A DNA stretch of 64,000 nucleotides from Pelosinus sp. UFO1. GTDB taxonomy: Bacteria; Bacillota; Negativicutes; DSM-13327. Location of the stretch: NCBI RefSeq assembly GCF_000725345.1, contig NZ_CP008852.1:2447693-2511692 (forward strand). The letters are read 5' to 3'. This document shows, one piece after another, positions 60,284 through 64,000 of this stretch (positions are counted from its first letter, which is position 1; each line of letters opens with the position of its first letter). Made by a program: the position numbers and the translations under genes. The notes under the pieces were generated by a model. It saw nothing but the letters and a program-made list of their open reading frames with translations. It did not search any database and was not told where the DNA came from.

Positions 60284-61525
60284 TTAGTCCTGGCCTAAAT
60301 AAGCTTTTTGTTCATCCGTTAATGTGTCAATGCGAATGCCTAAGGCTTGTAATTTCAACCTAGCTACCCTTGCATTTACTTCATCTGGAAAATTAAATAC
60401 TTCATTTGGCATTTCCTTATGATGCTCTAAAATATGTAATACTGCAAGAGCTTGCATTGCAAAAGATAAATCCATGATTTCAGTTGGATGTCCGTCACCT
60501 GCAGCCAAGTTAACCAATCGCCCTTCAGCTAAGAGATATATTTTACGTTTGTCAGCCATAACAAATTCTTCAATATTCTTACGCACTGTGCGTTTAGAAA
60601 CCGCTAGGTCTTCCAAGTGCTCCTTATTAATTTCAAGATCAAAATGTCCAGCATTTGCTAAAATAGCTCCCGATTTCATCACAGCAATATGTTCACCACA
60701 AATAACATGCTTACAACCAGTTAGTGTTACAAAAATATCACCAAACTTGGCTGCTTCTTCCATAGACATGACTCTAAATCCATCAAATACTGCTTCAATT
60801 GCTTTTATCGGATCAACTTCTGTGATGATTACATTTGCACCTAGTCCTTTTGCCCTCATGGCCACACCTTTGCCACACCAACCGTAACCTGCTACTACAA
60901 CTGTTTTCCCTGTAACGGTTAAGTTCGTTGTACGCATAATTCCATCCCAGGTTGATTGTCCAGTTCCATATCGGTTATCAAATAAATATTTACAATAAGC
61001 ATCGTTTACAGCTATCATTGGAAACTTCAAACGTCCTTCAGCTGCTAAGGATCGTAAACGAATAACACCTGTTGTCGTTTCTTCCGATCCACCTAGAATA
61101 TTGGGTAATAATTCACTTCGTTCCCCATGCAATAAAGATACTAAGTCACCACCATCATCAACAATAATATCTGGTTTTGTATCTAAAGCTTTATGTAAAA
61201 AAGTCTCGTATTCTCCCTCTGTTGTATTATACCAAGCAAAAACCTTAATACCTTTTTCAACTAACGCTGCTGCTACATCATCTTGAGTAGATAATGGATT
61301 ACTCCCCGTAACAGTAACATTTGCCCCAGCATTTTGTAAAACCAATGCCAAATAAGCAGTCTTTGCTTCTAAATGCATAGTTACAACTATGTTTTTACCA
61401 CGTAAGGGCTTACTTTTTGACAAATCCTCATTTAATACATTTAAAACCGGCATAAATTCCTTAACCCAGTTTATTTTATCATGTCCTTGTGGCGCTAATT
61501 TTATATCTCTAATCATAGATTCCAT
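60284..61525 (-). CDS. ahcY: Adenosylhomocysteinase (short form)
   Basis: The 413-residue enzyme hydrolyses SAH to homocysteine and adenosine. VVAGYGWCGKGVAMRAKGLG is the NAD-binding site; GTGQSTWDGIMRTTNL and ATVTGSNP-like (NVTVTGSNPLSTQDD) are typical. It is about 55 residues shorter than the usual bacterial form and closer to the archaeal/Thermotoga size, a type in which hydrolysis of S-inosylhomocysteine is known for a methanogen. With mtaD in the same operon this is plausible here. It lies 22 bases from the aldolase and 1 base from mtnA. Confidence 0.95.
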   Translation of the reverse strand: MESMIRDIKLAPQGHDKINWVKEFMPVLNVLNEDLSKSKPLRGKNIVVTMHLEAKTAYLALVLQNAGANVTVTGSNPLSTQDDVAAALVEKGIKVFAWYNTTEGEYETFLHKALDTKPDIIVDDGGDLVSLLHGERSELLPNILGGSEETTTGVIRLRSLAAEGRLKFPMIAVNDAYCKYLFDNRYGTGQSTWDGIMRTTNLTVTGKTVVVAGYGWCGKGVAMRAKGLGANVIITEVDPIKAIEAVFDGFRVMSMEEAAKFGDIFVTLTGCKHVICGEHIAVMKSGAILANAGHFDLEINKEHLEDLAVSKRTVRKNIEEFVMADKRKIYLLAEGRLVNLAAGDGHPTEIMDLSFAMQALAVLHILEHHKEMPNEVFNFPDEVNARVARLKLQALGIRIDTLTDEQKAYLGQD

Positions 61526-61526
61526 T

Positions 61527-62576
61527 TTACAGCACTCCTTTTAACTTTTGTTGTATTTTAAGAATTTCCTCATTGTAAGGTTGTTTTAAAACTCCATATT
61601 CAGTTATAATTGCTGAAACTAGTGCATTTGGTGTCACATCAAAGGCTGGATTAAAAACATCCACTCCTTCTGGAGCCGTCGAAATACCAGCAAAATTTGC
61701 TACTTCTGCAGCGCTTCGTTCTTCTATTGGAATATCAAACCCACTCTCCATTGCAAAATCAAAGGTAGATATCGGCGCTGCGACATAAAAAGGTATATTA
61801 TGTTCTTTTGCCAGTACTGCTACACTGTAGGTTCCAATTTTATTAGCTACATCACCATTAAGAGTAATTCTATCCGCCCCTACAATAACAGCTTGCACCA
61901 TATTTTTTTTCATTACCCAGCCTGCCATATTGTCAGTAATTAAAGTAACAGGAATATTTTCTTGCATTAGCTCCCAAGCAGTTAATCGAGATCCTTGAAG
62001 TAAGGGACGCGTCTCATCCGCGTACACCCTATTAATCTTTCCTTCGGAAAAAGCCTGGCGAATTACACCTAAGGCCGTACCAAGGCCAGCAGTTGCTAAT
62101 GATCCAGCATTACAATGGGTAAGTATTGAAACAGGTTCATTAAATAACTGAGCACCATATTGAGAAATTTTATAATTCATTTCACGATCTTCAGTAGCAA
62201 TTGCAATAGCCTCTTGTTCTAACTTTAAAACAAGATCAGTAAGATCGCTTAACTTATCCGATTTATTAACAACTGACAACATTCTCTCTATAGCCCAAAA
62301 TAAGTTTACAGCGGTAGGTCTTGTTTGCCTTAATTCTTCAGCTACTTCCTCAATACCAGCAAAAAAATCCTGACTGTTACAAAGTTCTTTTGCTCCTAGT
62401 ACGAAGCCAAATGCCGCTGCTGCACCAATCGCTGGTGCTCCCCGTACTTCCAATCGCTTAATTGCTTCTGCTACCCTACGATAATTATGACATTCAATAT
62501 ATTCTGCTGAATTAGGCAGCAGGGTCTGATTTAGTAAAAGCAAAGATTTATTCTTCCATTCCATTGTCTGTAACAA
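61527..62576 (-). CDS. mtnA: S-methyl-5-thioribose-1-phosphate isomerase
   Basis: The 349-residue protein has RRVAEAIKRLEVRGAPAIGA, ILTHCNAGSLATAGLGTALG (catalytic Cys) and VIVGADRITLNGDVANKIGT (catalytic Asp), the MtnA signatures. It converts methylthioribose 1-phosphate to methylthioribulose 1-phosphate. The frame starts at 62576 (TTG-type or the ATG at MEWKNKSLL a few codons in). It follows mtnP by 13 bases and precedes ahcY by one. Confidence 0.95.
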   Translation of the reverse strand: MLQTMEWKNKSLLLLNQTLLPNSAEYIECHNYRRVAEAIKRLEVRGAPAIGAAAAFGFVLGAKELCNSQDFFAGIEEVAEELRQTRPTAVNLFWAIERMLSVVNKSDKLSDLTDLVLKLEQEAIAIATEDREMNYKISQYGAQLFNEPVSILTHCNAGSLATAGLGTALGVIRQAFSEGKINRVYADETRPLLQGSRLTAWELMQENIPVTLITDNMAGWVMKKNMVQAVIVGADRITLNGDVANKIGTYSVAVLAKEHNIPFYVAAPISTFDFAMESGFDIPIEERSAAEVANFAGISTAPEGVDVFNPAFDVTPNALVSAIITEYGVLKQPYNEEILKIQQKLKGVL

Positions 62577-62589
62577 ATTACCACATCCT

Positions 62590-63384
62590 TTATAGTTTAA
62601 AGCCGCCGTATTCGGCTAATGCCTGCTGACAACTACAATCTAAGGTAGTATCGATTAAAAGGATTGTATTCATAAGTAACTTCTTAAGCTTTTCTGTATT
62701 TTCATTCATAATTTCAATAACTTCACCGTAAGTTATGGGCTTTGGCGAAATACCTGCCGCATAATTCGTAACCATAGCAATCGTAGAATAACACATTTCG
62801 GCCTCACGAGCCAATATAACTTCCGGTACATTTGTCATACCTACCAAGTGCCCCCCCATTTGAGCATACATGGCAATCTCAGCTGGAGTCTCGAAACGAG
62901 GTCCTTCTGTACAAACATAAGTCCCAGAAGAATGGATAACAATGCCGATCTTTTGCGAGACTGACAACAAGGTTTCCCGCAAAGTTAAACAATAGGGACT
63001 TGTTAAATCAACATGGACAACTCCTTTGTCGCCACCTTCATAAAAAGTACTCTTTCTAGTTTTAGTAAAATCAATAAACTGATCAATTAAAACGAAATCT
63101 CCCAACTTCATTGCAGTGTTTAATGAACCAACTGCAGCTGTAGCCAAAATTTTCTTTACTCCAATTTTTTTCATAGCCCAAATATTTGCTTGGTAATTAA
63201 TTAAGTGAGGTGCAATGGAATGCTTACTACCATGTCGTGGAATAAAAGCAATACTCCTCCCGGCAAAATCTCCAACCTTGTAAGAAACTAAACCATAAGG
63301 AGTTTTGATTTCATCTTGACGTACATTTTCCAAAATAGTAGGATCGTATACTCCTGTTCCACCAATAATTGCGATATTTATCAT
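62590..63384 (-). CDS. mtnP: 5'-methylthioadenosine phosphorylase
   Basis: The 264-residue protein begins MINIAIIGGTGVYDP, with FIPRHGSKHSIAPHLINYQA, EGPRFETPAEIAMYAQMGG and MTNVPEVILAREAEMCYST, the MtnP pattern. It cleaves methylthioadenosine with phosphate to adenine and methylthioribose 1-phosphate. The Thr-Asn-Val after Met in the binding loop fits MTA rather than a general purine nucleoside phosphorylase. AGGTAGGTGAC precedes the ATG. It feeds mtnA in the same operon. Confidence 0.94.
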   Translation of the reverse strand: MINIAIIGGTGVYDPTILENVRQDEIKTPYGLVSYKVGDFAGRSIAFIPRHGSKHSIAPHLINYQANIWAMKKIGVKKILATAAVGSLNTAMKLGDFVLIDQFIDFTKTRKSTFYEGGDKGVVHVDLTSPYCLTLRETLLSVSQKIGIVIHSSGTYVCTEGPRFETPAEIAMYAQMGGHLVGMTNVPEVILAREAEMCYSTIAMVTNYAAGISPKPITYGEVIEIMNENTEKLKKLLMNTILLIDTTLDCSCQQALAEYGGFKL

Positions 63385-63447
63385 TTTTTGTCACCTACCT
63401 ACCTTTTTGTACTGTTAACTAGATATTTTCTATTATAAACTAGTGAA

Positions 63448-64000
63448 CTATTTAATGCCACAAATCGGTAATAAATCAGACATATTCCCCAGTATGTAGT
63501 CTGGTTCTTCAACTAAAATTGTTTCCCAAGCAACTCGCGACCACCGCACAGCAGCCGTTTTCACATTAGCTTGTCTAGCACTTATCAAATCAAAAGAGCT
63601 ATCACCTACCATCAAGCATTCCTCTGGTTCAACTTGCAATTTGGATAGCGCTGCGAGGACAGGTTCTGGATGAGGTTTATGATTCTGACACTGATCTGCA
63701 CCAATAATAACTGAGAAATAATGATCGAGATTAAACAATTTTAAGCCGCGTAAGGCTGTACTTTCTGTCTTCGATGTAACAATAGCCATAACAATCCCCG
63801 CCTCATATAACGATTGTAGTGCCTCTACTACTCCATTAAAAGTGGTAATCATTTGATCATGATTCTTTAAACTATATTCCCTATAAGTCTTAATCAATTC
63901 TTCCACTTGATCCGGACCTAAATATTCCATTGCAGTGCGTAGTGTTTTACCAAAAAACTCATAAATCTCACTATCAGCAAGTTCCCTATTATAATGTTTT
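63448..64000 (-). CDS. HAD-family phosphatase (PpaX/Gph-like), N-terminus outside the window
   Basis: The frame enters from the right edge and ends at 63448, with about 184 residues visible. IVTSKTESTALRGLKLFNLD is motif II (Thr-Ser) with the following cap return, HKPHPEPVLAAL contains the Lys of motif III, and MVGDSSFDLISARQANVKTA is motif IV. The DxDGT motif I lies beyond the edge. Phosphoglycolate- or pyrophosphate-type phosphatases have this form. Its place upstream of mtnP on the same strand suggests it is the head, or near the head, of the salvage operon. Confidence 0.88.
   Translation of the reverse strand, partial: KHYNRELADSEIYEFFGKTLRTAMEYLGPDQVEELIKTYREYSLKNHDQMITTFNGVVEALQSLYEAGIVMAIVTSKTESTALRGLKLFNLDHYFSVIIGADQCQNHKPHPEPVLAALSKLQVEPEECLMVGDSSFDLISARQANVKTAAVRWSRVAWETILVEEPDYILGNMSDLLPICGIK

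Noticed and set aside
1-64000. tRNA or rRNA genes
   Set aside because: I looked for cloverleaf-type sequences with TTCGA arms and for conserved rRNA blocks and saw none. A tRNA scan would be needed for certainty.

Overview
This window looks like a spore-forming, Gram-negative (LPS-outer-membrane) Firmicute of the Negativicutes, most likely Sporomusaceae and close to Pelosinus. This is an inference. The DNA is A+T-rich. Firmicute traits are tRNA-sensing T-box leaders (leuA, ileS), strong AGGAGG ribosome sites and tiny spore-type proteins. Diderm traits are a probable outer-membrane barrel protein, an RND-type adaptor and remnants of a CdiA/filamentous-haemagglutinin contact-dependent inhibition (CDI) system.

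Region 1 (1-7.1 kb): the tail of an unidentified protein, a TPR protein, a tautomerase and MFS transporter divergent from a LysR regulator, and a sensor diguanylate cyclase. Between them lie gene corpses (Ada-like zinc domain tails, a DcuC transporter tail, a RocB-type peptidase) and a dispersed terminator-like repeat. Region 2 (7.2-20.6 kb) is an orphan CDI array on the minus strand. Cassettes are delimited by a leader repeat of about 150 bp (seven copies) and a conserved GGTCAGCGG...GTCCACTGACC hairpin. They carry a short CdiA homology box, two recognisable toxin ends, one toxin fragment and many immunity-like genes. There is no cdiA or cdiB. A large serine recombinase (20.9 kb) follows, and its 3' end is buried in a fragment of comM.

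Region 3 (22.8-27.4 kb): an NCS1 nucleobase permease and a 662-residue 2-isopropylmalate synthase carrying a C-terminal AraC-type DNA-binding domain, behind a leucine T-box. Region 4 (27.6-32 kb): small genes, a His/Cys-rich protein and decayed prophage genes (ssb, immA). Region 5 (32-46 kb): kinase-like protein, amidase, IleS of the long type behind an isoleucine T-box, adaptor protein, M23 peptidase, Fe-alcohol dehydrogenase, ArsC/Spx-like protein, TIM-barrel and VOC proteins, and CBO0543-type membrane protein. Region 6 (46.5-53.3 kb): TPR protein, superoxide dismutase, barrel protein, and many very small proteins with excellent ribosome sites, including a CWPR tandem-repeat protein. Region 7 (53.3-64 kb): patatin, a four-subunit 2-oxoacid:ferredoxin oxidoreductase operon, PduL, an ASCH protein, and a methylthioadenosine/adenosylhomocysteine salvage operon (HAD, mtnP, mtnA, ahcY, class II aldolase, mtaD) whose gene set fits the aldolase-based DHAP shunt.

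The most notable items are the orphan CDI cassette array, the LeuA-AraC fusion, the recombinase/comM junction and the CWPR repeat protein. Family assignments were made by eye from translated sequence and no database search was run.
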